A stretch of DNA of 64,000 nucleotides from the NCBI RefSeq assembly GCF_009389715.1, contig NC_052404.1, positions 12,143,756-12,207,755 of the forward strand, given 5' to 3'. This document shows positions 12,095-24,425 of the stretch, piece after piece (position 1 is the stretch's first letter; each line of letters starts with the position of its first letter). The stretch comes from Phoenix dactylifera. Lineage: Eukaryota; Streptophyta; Magnoliopsida; Arecales; Arecaceae. Under the pieces are notes generated by a model that worked only from the letters and a program-made list of their open reading frames with translations, did no database searches and was not told the origin of the DNA. A program made the translations under genes and the position numbers.

Positions 12095-12597
12095 CCAACC
12101 AAGAACAGTGGGTAATGCCGGTGGATTTTACCAGCAAAGAAACTCTCAACCATGATTGACCAAAATTCTCTTAGACAGCTTCTTTAACCCCCCCGCGAAA
12201 TGCATATCCCTATCATCATGCGCCAGCGCATAAAGTAGAGAAGGTTTCCTTGCTCGCCTTCCACGAAATTTTACACGACCGACTGCACCATGACCTCTTA
12301 CTAATTCCATCTCTGAAGAGCCCACGTCTTTCCACATCATCTAAGATTTCTCAAATCCACTGCACATCTAGTCTGCTTTCTTTCCTTCTTTCGGAGAAAA
12401 ACAAGAGAAGAAAGTATGGTAAACAAAGAAAAACCTCTTGTTTGGCTGAAGTTTTCAAAGAAGAGAAATAAAAAAGTAGTATTTTTATGGAAAGAAAAAT
12501 GCATGAGGGATATAAAAAAGTTACCTTCTACTTATTCAAAATTTCTACCTTTTTTTTTTCTCACCATCAAATATTTTTTTTAGGAAGTAGATGCCCT
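12095..12597 (-). repeat. Inverted dispersed duplication, copy 2 (order B-A)
   Basis: Reverse complement of the blocks at 10663-11205. Read on the minus strand, B (12597 to 12390, starting gggcatctacttcct) comes first and A (12382 to 12095, ending ctgttcttggttgg) second. Copy 1 has A then B. The switch of order means the two copies are circular permutations of one another, not a simple inverted repeat. Confidence 0.8.
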
Positions 12598-13243
12598 ATA
12601 TAAGTCACTTTGAAATTTGCTATTTTTTCATAGTCAACTAGATATATCAAAATTATTTTTTTATATTATATTTTTAAATATTATTTTTTTAAAAAAATAT
12701 TTTGATGAGAAAAATTTTTTCACAAACCGAACAGAATGCACCGTAAGTGGATCGGATCGTGGCGAGTCTTTACAAAGGGCCCACACCAGAGAGCCACCCT
12801 TCTTGTGGGCAGAACTAATTGCAACTGAGTCTCCACAAATTAAAGACTGACCTCAACTAACCAACTAACAACGTCTTTTTAAGTCTACAGTGCGGACCAA
12901 CCAAAGACGTAGACCATAGGTAACCTCGGAGGGAATGATAATAAAATTAACAATCAATATTAGTGTCATTATTAACTTGAGAATTCGGAATAGGACCGGT
13001 AGGAAAAGATTGAAAAAGTCTTGGAGAGCTTCCATCTTGTTGTTTTGGCTGCCATAATATGATTCTTATACCAACGTTAAGACTCGCCTAGCGGCAGCCT
13101 TTGCCCCAAGTCCCTCTTCTTGGAAGGATCGAATTCGGTGGTATTTTACCCAATTCCAAACTACATTTGTCGGATCCAGATTTAAACTGAAATCCAATTT
13201 AATATCGATACCCATATCCAATATTCGATGCAACAATGATCAA
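12598..13243. other. Gene-free stretch before the Copia element
   Basis: No supported gene. AT-rich at the left, moderately mixed composition at the right. Confidence 0.5.
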
Positions 13244-13248
13244 GTAAT

Positions 13249-14036
13249 TGTTGAGAAAATGTGCCTCGAAACTCGAAATGACTGCAAATTGAATTCGGCT
13301 CAAGTTTGCTTGAAAAATTCTGTGCCAACTGAATGGAGTCGACCCCTAGCATCTAGGAGTCGACTCATGTGAAGCTTGAGTCGACCCCAGGGATGAGAGG
13401 GTCGACTCGCATCTGCCACAGTGAAGAAACAGAGAGCAGTTTTTTGGGTTGCTTGTAGGAGTCGACTCCAATCCTGCAGGAGTCGACTCCAGCTCTGCAG
13501 GAGTCGACTCTCTCAGGAAGACAGAGCGTGCCAGTTTCGGTGCTGATACTTGGAGTCGACCCGAGGATGTCCGAGTCGACTCGAACTTATCAGGAGTCGA
13601 CCCCTGAAAGTGAAGAGTCGACTCCTGATCACGGGATTGATTGAAACGATGGCAAGATGGGTTTTTTGACTTAGGGTTTTCGTAGGGAAGTTTCCTTATG
13701 TGTTGAAAACCTATAAATAGGGTTTTTTGGTGAACCCTAGGTGAGAAGAGAGCGGCTGTAGTGAGTTTTCTTTTGGAGTTCTATCTCTCTTGTAAGCCCT
13801 AGGTGTGCAATATCCAACAGGATGAGAGATCATTGTAACCCTTGCTGAATATATTGAAATCTGTGTGTGTGGCCTCCGTGGACGTAACCCGTATTGGGTG
13901 AACCACGTAAAATTATTGTCTTTGTGATTATTTGATTTTATTCTCTACTACTTCTTCTTCTCGATTCGTCTTTCCGCAGTTTGGACGCAGGAAAGGGAAC
14001 AGTACGATCGAGGGTGAGTCCTTTCATCGCGCAACA
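13249..14036 (+). repeat. 5' LTR of the Copia element (788 bp)
   Basis: Starts TGTTGAG and ends GCAACA. It holds 11 copies of the palindrome GTCGAC, mostly as GAGTCGACTC or GAGTCGACCC, between about 13338 and 13627. A TATA box (TATAAATA, 13712-13719) lies downstream of this array, so the array sits where the U3 enhancer would be. Confidence 0.95.
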
Positions 14037-14068
14037 ACTGGTATCAGAGCAACGTTCCCTGTGTTCCA

Positions 14069-17000
14069 ATGGCTGACGAAGGAAGATTGAGGATAGAGAA
14101 ATTCAACGGACAGAACTTTGGTGTGTGGAAGATGCAGATGGAAGATTACTTGCTCTCAAAGGATCTGGATCTACCACTGGGCGGAGAAGAAGCGAAGCCG
14201 ACAGACATGCCATCGGAGAAGTGGGAGCGTCTTGATAAGAAGGCGCTCGCCGCTATCCGTTTGTCCTTGGCATCGGAGATCCTCGCCAATATATCCAAAG
14301 TAAAGACTGCAAAAGATTTGATGGACACACTGGCTTCCATGTATGATGAGCCAACAGGAGCGAACAAGGTATTCCTGATTCGACGATTATTCACTTTGAA
14401 GATGAGAGACAGTGGGAGTGTTCATTCACATTTGAGTGAATTCAATACCCTATGTGCCCAATTGGAATCTGTGAAGATCACGTTCACTGATGAGGTGAAG
14501 GCGTGGGCTCTTCTAGGTCAGATGCCTGAAAGTTGGGAAGGCTTTATCACGGCTGTTAGTAATTCTTCGGGAAAGACTACAGCGAGGTTTGATGAAGTGG
14601 TAGCTCTTATTCTGAGTGAAGAGGCTCGAAGGAAAACTCTGGATCCATCAGCAAGTTCATCTGGGAACGCGCTGGCTTTTGAAGAACGTGGAAGGACTTC
14701 AAAGAAGGGAGACAGAAATAGGGGTGGACGATCCAAGTCTAGAAACAAGTCTAGACCTCTTGGAAAGTGCTGGAATTGTGGGCAGAAGGGTCACTTGAGA
14801 AAAGACTGCAAAGTGTCGAAGAACAATGGTGGTTCTGACACTAAAGCAAGTGCTAATTTAGCCGAAACTGCAAGTGAAGATGATGCCCTGATACTTTCCT
14901 GTGATATTCATCCGGAGTCGTGGATAGTCGACTCAGGTGCCTCGTTCCATGCTACTGGGAACAAGGCAATCATCTCAAACTATGTTGCAGGTGATCATGG
15001 CAAGGTGTATCTTGGTGATGGAAATAGTTGCAACATCGTAGGAAAGGGAGATGCTCAGATAAAGACATCAAGTGGGATGACTTTAACTCTGAAAGATGTG
15101 CGACATGTACCCAAACTGGCTCGAAATCTGATTTCGGTAAGTCAGTTGTCGGATTTGGGGTTTGTGACCACCTTCAATGATGATGCTTGGAAGATCACTA
15201 AGAGAGCCTTGGTGATTGCTCGAGGTGTAAGGTCAGGAACACTATACATGACAGCTGATACTGATTCCACTGTCAGTGCTGCAAATTCGACTGTTGATGC
15301 AAGGACATGGCATATGAGACTCGGCCACATGAGTCAGAAAGGGATGAAGGTGATGATGTCCAAAAGAAAATTGGGAGACCTAAAATCTGTGGATTTGGAA
15401 TTCTGTGAAGATTGTATACTGTCAAAACAGAAGAAGGTCAGTTTTTCAAAAGGAGGTAGTACCAAGAAAAATTCTAAGTTGGAACTCATACATACTGACG
15501 TATGGGGACCAACTCAAGTGGCTTCTCATGGAGGAGCAAGGTACTATGTCACGTTCATCGACGACGCTACCCGAAAGCTATGGGTCTACTTCTTGAAGCA
15601 CAAATCTGATGTATTTGAGAAGTTCAAGAGGTGGAAGGCTTTAGTGGAGAATGAGACAGGTCAGAGATTGAAGTGTCTCAAGTCTGACAATGGGGGCGAA
15701 TACTGCAGTGATGAGTTTGAGGCTTATTGTGCCTCAGCTGGAATTCGAAGACTAAAGACGGTTCCAGGAACGCCACAGCAAAATGGTGTTGCAGAACGCA
15801 TGAACCGCACCATAAATGAGCGGGCACGATGCATGAGGCTTCATGCAGGGTTGCCGAAGATTTTTTGGGCGGAAGCGGTCAGTACAGCAGTGTATCTGAT
15901 CAACAGAGGGCCTTCAGTTGCATTGGAGCTTGGACTGCCGGAGGAAGCATGGACTGGGAAAGAGGTGAAACTATCTCACTTGCGTACTTTTGGTTGCATC
16001 TCTTACGTGCTCGATACTGCAGACAATCGAACCAAGCTGGATGCAAAGTCAAAGAAGTGCACATTCATTGGGTACGGTGGTGATGATTTTGGATACCGAC
16101 TCTGGGATGCGACAGATCGGAAAGTCATCAGGAGCAGAAATATTGTATTCAATGAAGAGGTTCTGTACAAGGACCTGCAGCAACAGACGAGCCAAGGCGT
16201 CAAAGCTGTAAAATCGGAATATGCAGAGCTGGATGATGAAACAATGTCTCGAGACGATGAAGAAGTTGCTGAGCCAGTGGGAGAAGCACAGCAAGAAGAA
16301 GAACCTCCAGCTGATATCCCGATTGCTTTACGCAAGTGTAAAAGAAATAGAAAAACTCCGTCTAGGTATGCTGACTCCCTACAATATCTGTTGCTTACGG
16401 ATGGTGGTGAACCAGAAAGCTACAAGGAGGCTTTGCAGGTTGAAGCCAGTGACAAGTGGAAGCTTGCCATGGATGATGAAATGGATTCCCTATCATCCAA
16501 CAGGACGTGAGACTTGGTTCCACTTCCGAAGGGGAAGAAAGCTTTGCACAACAAGTGGGTATACAGACTAAAGCTTGAACCAGATGGTTCTGAGAGGTTC
16601 AAAGCGAGACTTGTTGTCAAGGATTTTCAGCAGAAGGAGGGCATTGATTTTGACGAGATCTTTTCTCCAGTTGTGAAGATGTCTACTATCCGGATGGTGT
16701 TGAGTATAGTGGCAGCCAAGGACTTACATCTTGAGCAGCTTGACATCAAGACTGCATTTTTACATGGCGACCTTGAAGAGGAAATCTACATGAAGCAGCC
16801 AGAAGGATATGTAGTGAAGGGGAAGAAAGATTGGGTGTGCCGACTTCAGAAAAGTTTGTACGGGTTGAAACAAGCACCTCGTCAGTGGTACTTAAAGTTT
16901 GATCAGTTTATGCTGAAGAATAAGTTTCAAAGGTGTAATGGTGATCATTGCTGCTACTTTAAGGGATTGAAAAGCTCATATATCATTCTACTTCTGTATG

Positions 17001-17959
17001 TAGATGATATGTTGGTGGCAAGTGCCAACATGGGAGAGATTGTGAAACTGAAGAAACAATTATCCCAGGAGTTTTCAATGAAGGACTTGGGTGAAGCCAA
17101 GAAAGTCCTTGGGATGCGTATCAGCAGGGACAGGAAGCTTAAAACGTTGAAGTTGTCTCAAGCAGAGTACATTGATAAGGTGCTGAAGCGGTTCAATATG
17201 GACGGGGCTAAAGCTGTGAGTACTCCGCTGGGCGCACACTTCAAGTTATCTAAGCAGGAGTATCCGACTACGCAGGATGATCGAGATGAGATGAAGTATG
17301 TTCCCTACTCATCAGCGGTCGGAAGCCTTATGTATGCCATGGTTTGCACGAGACCGGATATTGCCCATGCAGTGGGAGTGGTGAGCAGATACATGAGCGA
17401 TCCAGGCCAGGAGCATTGGAGAGCTGTGAAGTGGATATTGCGGTATCTGAAAGGAACCAGAGACTTAGGACTATGCTATGGTGGTCCTGATGTTTGCCTA
17501 CATGGTTTCGTGGATTCTGACATGGCTGGAGACATTGATGGCAGAAAGAGTACTACTGGGTATGTGTTCACGCTGGGAAGTGCTGCAGTTTCATGGGTTT
17601 CGAAACTGCAGAAGATTGTAGCATTGTCTACGACCGAGGCCGAATACGTTGCTCTTACTGAAGCGAGCAAGGAGATGGTTTGGTTACAAGGTTTGATGAA
17701 AGAGCTTGGCATGGAGCAAGGCGATGCAAAGTTGTATAGCGACAGCCAGAGTGCTATACATTTGGCAAAGAATGCTGCTTTTCACTCAAGGACCAAACAC
17801 ATTGATATCAGATATCACTTTATTCGGTCACTCCTCGAAGAAGATTTTTTTCGGCTAGAGAAGATACATACAATGGACAACCCAGCAGATATGTTGACAA
17901 AGGTGGTTATTCTTGAGAAGTTGCACATATGTGCATCTTCTGTTGGTCTTCACAGCTAG
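14069..17959 (+). other. gag-pol coding region of the Copia element (fossil)
   Basis: Rough domain positions: gag capsid-like region from 14069; CCHC zinc knuckle (CWNCGQKGHLRKDC) at 14768-14809; aspartic protease (WIVDSGASFHAT) at 14921-14956; integrase zinc region near 15310-15440; integrase core with its DDE acidic residues about 15490-15810; reverse transcriptase about 16530-17260 with the YVDDM box near 16996; RNase H about 17480-17920. Order and motifs are typical of Copia. The region carries about one break, so it is treated as a recent fossil. Confidence 0.93.
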
Positions 17960-18059
17960 AAGTGAAGACAGAGGTTCACACACATAGAGGATGATTTGGA
18001 GATCATGTTACTGATGGGGTTACGGTTATTTCAGGCTTGTTTCTCGGCAAGTGGGAGAT

Positions 18060-18868
18060 TGTTGAGAAAATGTGCCTCGAAACTCGAAATGACTGCAAAT
18101 TGAATTCGGCTCAAGTTTGCTTGAAAAATTCTGTGCCAACTGAATGGAGTCGACCCCTAGCATCTAGGAGTCGACTCATGTGAAGCTTGAGTCGACCCCA
18201 GGGATGAGAGGGTCGACTCGCATCTGCCACAGTGAAGAAACAGAGAGCAGTTTTTTGGGTTGCTTGTAAGAGTCGACTCCAGTCCTGCAGGAGTCGACTC
18301 CAGCTCTGCAGGAGTCGACTCCAGCTCTGCAGGAGTCGACTCTCTCAGGAAGACAGAGCGTGCCAGTTTCGGTGCTGATACTTGGAGTCGACCCGAGGAT
18401 GTCCGAGTCGACTCGAACTTATCAGGAGTCGACCCCTGAAAGTGAAGAGTCGACTCCTGATCACGGGATTGATTGAAACGATGGCAAGATGAGTTTTTTG
18501 ACTTAGGGTTTTCGTAGGAAAGTTTCCTTATGTGTTGAAAACCTATAAATAGGGTTTTTTGGTGAACCCTAGGTGAGAAGAGAGCGGCTGTAGTGAGTTT
18601 TCTTTTGGAGTTCTATCTCTCTTGTAAGCCCTAGGTGTGCAATATCCAACAGGATGAGAGATCATTGTAACCCTTGCTGAATATATTGAAATCTGTGTGT
18701 GTGGCCTCCGTGGACGTAACCCGTATTGGGTGAACCACGTAAAATTATTGTCTTTGTGATTGTTTGATTTTATTCTCTACTACTTCTTCTTCTCGATTCG
18801 TCTTTCCGCAGTTTGGACGCAGGAAAGGGAACAGTACGATCGAGGGTGAGTCCTTTCATCGCGCAACA
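18060..18868 (+). repeat. 3' LTR of the Copia element (809 bp)
   Basis: Near-identical to the 5' LTR. It is 21 bp longer because one unit of the form ccagctctgcaggagtcgact is present an extra time in the GTCGAC array, which gives 12 palindromes instead of 11. Confidence 0.95.
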
Positions 18869-18873
18869 GTAAT

Positions 18874-21800
18874 GGTCGAACTCGGATATTTAATAAACTA
18901 TTCGGTGCGCTTTGGAATTATTATTTACAATTAAAATGAAAAACTGGTAGATACTGGCAGATGTATATATGCATATATGAAATTAGATATTTATGTGCTC
19001 AAGAATGGTATATACACATGTATATAATCTGGTCATGTTTCTAGTTTTCAAGTATGGAACTCTCTAAACCTAAATTCAAGTCTATGCTTTGGGTTTGCTT
19101 CGAATCGGATTAGTGGGTTATCGACATGCACCGGCTCCCCAACCTCTTCTTGTTCATGAGTTATAAGCCCGGTCAAAATCCGAACCCTTAAAAAGCTGTG
19201 ATAAAATTACCGACGTTGCAGATGGCTTGCAAGAATCGCTCGCTCCAATTAAGAATATAATACCCACCCACTTACTCCTTGAGGGAGCATCTGCGTAGAG
19301 AGTGGTCGGAAAGGCACGCAAGAAGGTGCGCTTTGACATGGCCTACGGCTCTTGCTTGATAGTTGCTGCAAAGTTTTTCTAGTGGCTAAAAATCTTTCAT
19401 TGTTGATATGTCTCCGAATTGACCACAGTCGACGAGGTACACCGATTTATCAGAGCTCACCATAAAGCTTTCGATCAACTAGTCAAAACTCGTCATACGG
19501 CCAACTTAGAGGCACACGGAAAGCCCGTTAAATTTTAAATTCTTTCTCCAATTGATGACACCTCGGCCACAACCATGAGCAGTTTTCATAACCGCATGGG
19601 CGAGTTGCACAGAGCATAATATGTGGATGAAATGCTCGTGCCGGATTTTTGGTACATGTGATGGGTTATCAAAATTGGACGAGCCATACACCCGAATTCC
19701 TCCGCAATGAGCGTTGACCCTTGCCTATATAAATCATTTTTAGGGGTCTCTCCAGGCAAGTGTTCTCGAGCCCTTTTACGTTCTTGTGCTACGTGTTGCT
19801 GCTCTTCCGTTCTCACAATACCTCCATTATTTTCTGAGAATCCGTATAACTTAGACATCGAAGGGTCCTCCGTCGAACACTCTTCGACATGAGGACTTGT
19901 TCGTCTTTGCTATTTGAGATCGAATCCAGCATCAGAGCAAAGATCCGAGCACTATCTCTTCTTCTTAGGATCATCTCAGAAGCGACCAGCGTTGGAGTCA
20001 TCATCCGAGCACAACGACCACCACCTCGCCACCTAAAGGCGCATCGTGATCTACAGTGAACCTCTACGATCCGAATAACCAATTGTCCAAGCCCTCCAGC
20101 AGCCTAATCAGCTCGGCATCAGGTCGATTTCTAACCGCAACGGATAGCTAAAGGGAGGCATGATGGCCGCCCGCTGCCACGAGACGCTGTGCCCACTCGA
20201 CAAGTGGGTAGATGTGGGGAGATTTATATTGGTTTGGCATTGTGCACCTTATTTCCGAAAGTTGCGATGTTTTACTTTTGCAAGGTCCAAAGAACACAAA
20301 TTATAGAGGTTTAAAAAGGGGAGTAACCGATGCATGGGTGGGTCAGTACTCGGCTATGTATTTAGGAAATATAAAACATCACTGGCTAGCAAGGAAAGCT
20401 AATAGACCCCTTTGTTCCAATTTATATGAAATGAGGAGGAATACCGGGTAGCGACGCTACAAATCGTTGGAACCATTTCGGTTCTTAATTTATGACACCA
20501 ACATCTTTTTTCGTTTTCTGAAATGTTTTAATAACACTAAAACGTCACATAAAGGAAGATAGATGATGGGTGACCACAACTTTTGTAATGAGTGAAGATG
20601 GAAAGGAAGTAGTAGGGTACAAGTCGGTTGTTGGAAGTTTCGTTAGTGTGAGATTTCTTTGTTGCACTAGCCCTGCTCCTCCTCTGTTTTTGATGAGCCA
20701 AGAAATTTTACAAGCGAATCTTTTGAGAAAAGTTCTGCAAGCCAATCTTGGCTTCTTACCCAGCTACGTCAGCAAAGCTTGGCCTTCAAGCTGAGAACAG
20801 CCAAAAGGACACTAGCCATCTCTGTCCAAGACTCCAAGTGGCCACTTTTCATTCAACTAGCTAGCTTGAGATCGTTCGCTGAGCAATACTGGGCATTTCT
20901 ATGTTGGCCCAGCCGTAACATCATCGTCTTAACGAGGAGGTAGAAGGTGTATGAATTTTGTATAAAACGATTAAGTGTCTGGAGAAAAGCAGAATCATAT
21001 TCAGGTGAAAGTGCAGTACATTTATAGGGAGAATTTGGAAGTAGGAACGGAGATTTCCATGCCAATTAATGGCTGACGCCATTACTTGAGCTTGATATTA
21101 TATCATCACCTTCAATAACTTCTACAAGAATTTACTAAAAACTTTGTGCCTTAAATCAAGGAATTGGATGAAAAGCAAATAGACTATACAATTGATCATG
21201 TTTTGTTGGAAAGGATATATTTTAATGCGAGAGATGGTATGTTTACTGACTATATATCCCCATAATCTAAGTTGTACTGTAGGAGGCTGAACCAAGATTT
21301 GATTTTACGATTGAGGAGGCTGATTATATCCTTTGTAATATTGGATTTTTAAATTGAGGGACTAAATGAGGACTAAAAGACCGTTCAGTGGATCAAACTT
21401 CATCATCAATAATTACAGCTTAGAGAACGTATTTTGATTAACCATATATTTCACATGATATATATTTTACTATGGGAGAAAGAACCAAGTCTTGATTTCT
21501 TGAGTTTTGTTCATGAATAGTTATATTAGTAAATCATAATAAATCTTTGAAATTTTTTGCTTAGATTCTGTTGGTACATTTTTATAAAAATGAAAAAAAA
21601 TGAATGTATTTCTTGGAAGCTATTTAGTATCATTTATTACATCAAAGTTTGCTGATTTTAGTTTTAAAATTCAATTTTAAAACTTCAACCATTAAAGTAG
21701 AATAATTTTAATTTTATATCTTATTCATTGGCCGACTACCAATTCAATTTTGTAATGCAACAAAAGAAAATTTATAATGATATATAATAAAAAATACCAC

Positions 21801-22057
21801 AAGCAATTTGCCGTCAAAAATTATTTTTGTTGCGGTGTCTATTTATAGACTAATGGTTTGAAATATAAGCATGGAAACATTGTGATGCATATATAGATAG
21901 AGGGGTTCAGATCAGTTCATCCAATGCAGAAAAAAACATTTGATATTCTTTTGCACATTTAAGTCGTCAATTCACTTTGGGGCATTGGAATGCATAGTCG
22001 TGCGGAACTTGAGGGGCACACTTCCTTGTTAATTAGGTGCACTCATTGTAAGGTTAT

Positions 22058-22096
<39 letters not shown>

Positions 22097-22942
22097 TTCA
22101 AAACTTTATCTCATCTACCGAGTAGGGGCATGTTTGGTTAGAGAAGAGTTCGACACTGAAATGAGAATAGGAGTGAGTGGCTTCTATTTCAGCAATTTGG
22201 TTGGGGGAGTTCTATTTCTATTTTGATTCGATGAGGAAATAAGAATACCCAATCTTCTAAAATCCAACAGCTATTCGTCTCTAGCTTTAAATCTGATTTG
22301 GATTCTGATTTCGGCTCCAAACCAAATGCATCGGGCTAATCTATTTGGATTTCAATTTTGGTTACAAGCCAGATACGATGTAAATGTATTTCTCTCATCC
22401 TCTGGATTTCTCTCCACTCCTCTGATGCCATCATCGACAACATCACCGCTGACCATGGGGCCAAGCAGCATGGCAAAATGAGCCCTCTGCTTCTCGTCCT
22501 CGAGGTCGCAATTGATCGTGACATGGAGTGAAGCAGAGTCTCTGGGCGATGGCATGGATGTGGGGGAAGCGGTTGGTGCTTCCCAGGGAGTTGGGGGCGA
22601 GGGGGGAGGTTTGCGGAGGACAAGACTGATCGAAAAGAGACAATTTCTTGCTGAATGAGAGGCATTGCTGAAAACTTAATTGCCAGTTATATGCTGTATC
22701 AAAGTTAGCGATGATAGGCTCAAGAGAGTGATGAATTCTCTACAATGGCCCCCAAGGAAATAATTCCTCTATGGAAAGTTTTAGATCCAATCTTATTCTT
22801 ATCCCTTCCGTGTATTTACTCTCAAGACTTGTTTGCAATATAAATGAAGATTAGAAAAAATGACGAGCAAACTTGTGATCCACGTGTCAACGGATTTGGT
22901 GATGTTTCTCATCGGGCGTGCTGGGTTGGACGATAAAATATC
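18874..22942. other. Gene-poor stretch, possibly old mobile-element debris
   Basis: No gene is supported. The part near 19720-19800 has a TATATAA box followed by a leader-like stretch, which could be the remains of an old LTR, but no matching partner or primer site is seen. The remainder (20500-22000) is AT-rich and featureless to me. A long C run lies at 22060-22094. Confidence 0.4.
22060..22094. repeat. Homopolymer of 35 C
   Basis: 35 consecutive C on the plus strand (G on the minus strand). Runs this long are rare in plant nuclear DNA. It may form G-quadruplex structures on the minus strand, or the length may be an assembly estimate. Confidence 0.95.
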
Positions 22943-22947
22943 CAGCT

Positions 22948-23573
22948 TGTCAGGATCAAGCGCTACCATTACACCAAAACCCACAGGTATTAGTGAAGGC
23001 GCAACTTTATTTCCTTAAACTAGCGCAGGGGCCCATAGCGCCACGAGTAGACTCCGACCAAGCCTCGCCTAACTCCGGACTCTGACAGGGCCTCGCCAGT
23101 GGGTTCAGGGACCCCCTAGTGGTATAACCCACTCTACTCCTCCAGCGCATCCACGTTGGCAGGCGGCAGGACTGACTCGGCCCTCCAGGCCTCCGCCAAC
23201 GTTGACTCAGCCCCTCAGGCCTCCGCCAACAATCCCCCCCAACGTGATGCCTGGGTTTCGAACTCGAGACCTATGGCTCTGATACCAATTGTCAGGATCA
23301 AGCGCTACCATTACACCAAAACCCACAGGTATTAGTGAAGGCGCAACTTTATTTCCTTAAACTAGCGCAGGGGCCCATAGCGCCACGAGTCGACTCCGAC
23401 CAAGCCTCGTCCAACTCCGGACTCCGACAGGGCCTCGCCAGTGGGTTCAGGGACCCCCTAGTGGTATAACCCACCCTACTCCTCCAGCGCATCCACGTTG
23501 GCAGGCGGCAGGACTGACTCGGCCCTCCAGGCCTCCGCCAACGTTGACTCGGCCCCTCAGGCTTCCGCCAACA
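22948..23573 (-). mobile_element. TRIM (terminal-repeat retrotransposon in miniature), 626 bp
   Basis: Two 284-bp direct repeats (22948-23231 and 23290-23573) flank a 58-bp internal stretch, and the whole is bounded by a CAGCT target duplication (22943-22947 and 23574-23578). On the minus strand the LTR begins TGTTGGCGG and ends CCTGACA. The primer-binding site TGGTATCAGAGCC (tRNA-Met) follows the right-hand LTR directly and a G-rich polypurine tract precedes the left-hand one, so the element lies on the minus strand. It has no coding capacity, as expected for TRIMs, which depend on proteins of other elements. About seven LTR differences in 284 bp suggest around a million years at a rice-like rate. 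It looks structurally whole. Confidence 0.93.
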
Positions 23574-23578
23574 CAGCT

Positions 23579-24425
23579 TTGGGATAAAGAGATAGGAATA
23601 AGGCGATAGTACCAGTGGAGAGTTCTTTAAAAGAATGGCGAGCTAAATCCGATGCAAAATTTTCTGGATCTTGTTATCCTATTGTGATGTCTGGATAAAA
23701 ATCCAACGAATACTTCTGTTAAAGTAATTATTAGAAAACGAAATCTTAGGCAAGATATTTTGCGCCGGGGAACTCTGGGGCACGTGCGCCCCGAATCCTA
23801 GCCCCCGCTGACGTGGCGCCCCGAAACCCCGCGCTTTTCGAGCCCGACATCAGTATTTGCGCTGCTCCCCAATCCGGCAATCCCCATTCGCCACCCTCCT
23901 GTCTGGCTAGCCCGAGTCCCCTGCCCGGATCAATCACAGCCGCCCGTCTGTGAATCCCACGGTCGGGATCGCCCGGGCCGTTGGCCCCTATCAACCACCC
24001 AGGCGCTCGCCTCGCTCCTCTCCTCCCTTCTCTCTCTCACCCCCGCTCTTCTCCTTGTTCTCCCTCTCCAAGATTTAATGGTGGAACCCGTGGTCGATCG
24101 CGGAATACGGCGAGCTCCGATGTAGAAAGATCGCGCCTTTGCTCTCCGATCGCTGGATTCTCGAATGAGTTCGAAGTCGGTGCCACCGGACGGACACCTC
24201 CGCGTTCCTCTCCAGGGGGTGGTTGGTCCCGGAGCTCCGGTATTGGGGTTTTCTTGGTCGGAATCGTTGTTTTAATGACGAATGTTTCGATCTTTTTAGC
24301 TTAAACATCGTGTTTCCAGTTCCCGAATTTTGTATTTTGAAGCTTTGGAGCTTCGCAAGTCGCTTCCTTTTTCTCTTCTTCGCGAGATTTTTCTGTCTTT
24401 GTTTCGTTGGCTTGTTGGATGCCGA
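23579..24425. other. Promoter and 5' leader region of the Pumilio-like gene
   Basis: GC content rises sharply from about 23770. The stretch 24000-24100 is rich in CT runs, as in plant 5' UTRs, and leads into the first Pumilio exon at 24426. No separate gene is supported. Confidence 0.45.

Larger units (their letters stand above)
13249..18868 (+). mobile_element. Copia LTR retrotransposon, probably Tork/Tnt1-like lineage, young
   Basis: The element is bounded by LTRs that begin TGTTGAG and end CAACA, and by a 5-bp target duplication GTAAT (13244-13248 and 18869-18873). The primer-binding site TGGTATCAGAGC at 14039-14050 matches the 3' end of initiator tRNA-Met. A purine-rich tract (about 18045-18058) precedes the 3' LTR. 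Internal order is gag, zinc knuckle, protease, integrase, reverse transcriptase, RNase H, which defines Copia. The LTRs differ by about five substitutions in 788 bp plus one 21-bp unit. With a rice-like rate of 1.3e-8 per site per year this suggests a few hundred thousand years (inference). The structure looks complete, with about one break in the long reading frame. Confidence 0.95.

Noticed and set aside
19720-20100. Possible old solo LTR (TATATAA box and leader-like sequence)
   Set aside because: No matching second copy, primer site or target duplication could be found, so it is mentioned only as spacer DNA.
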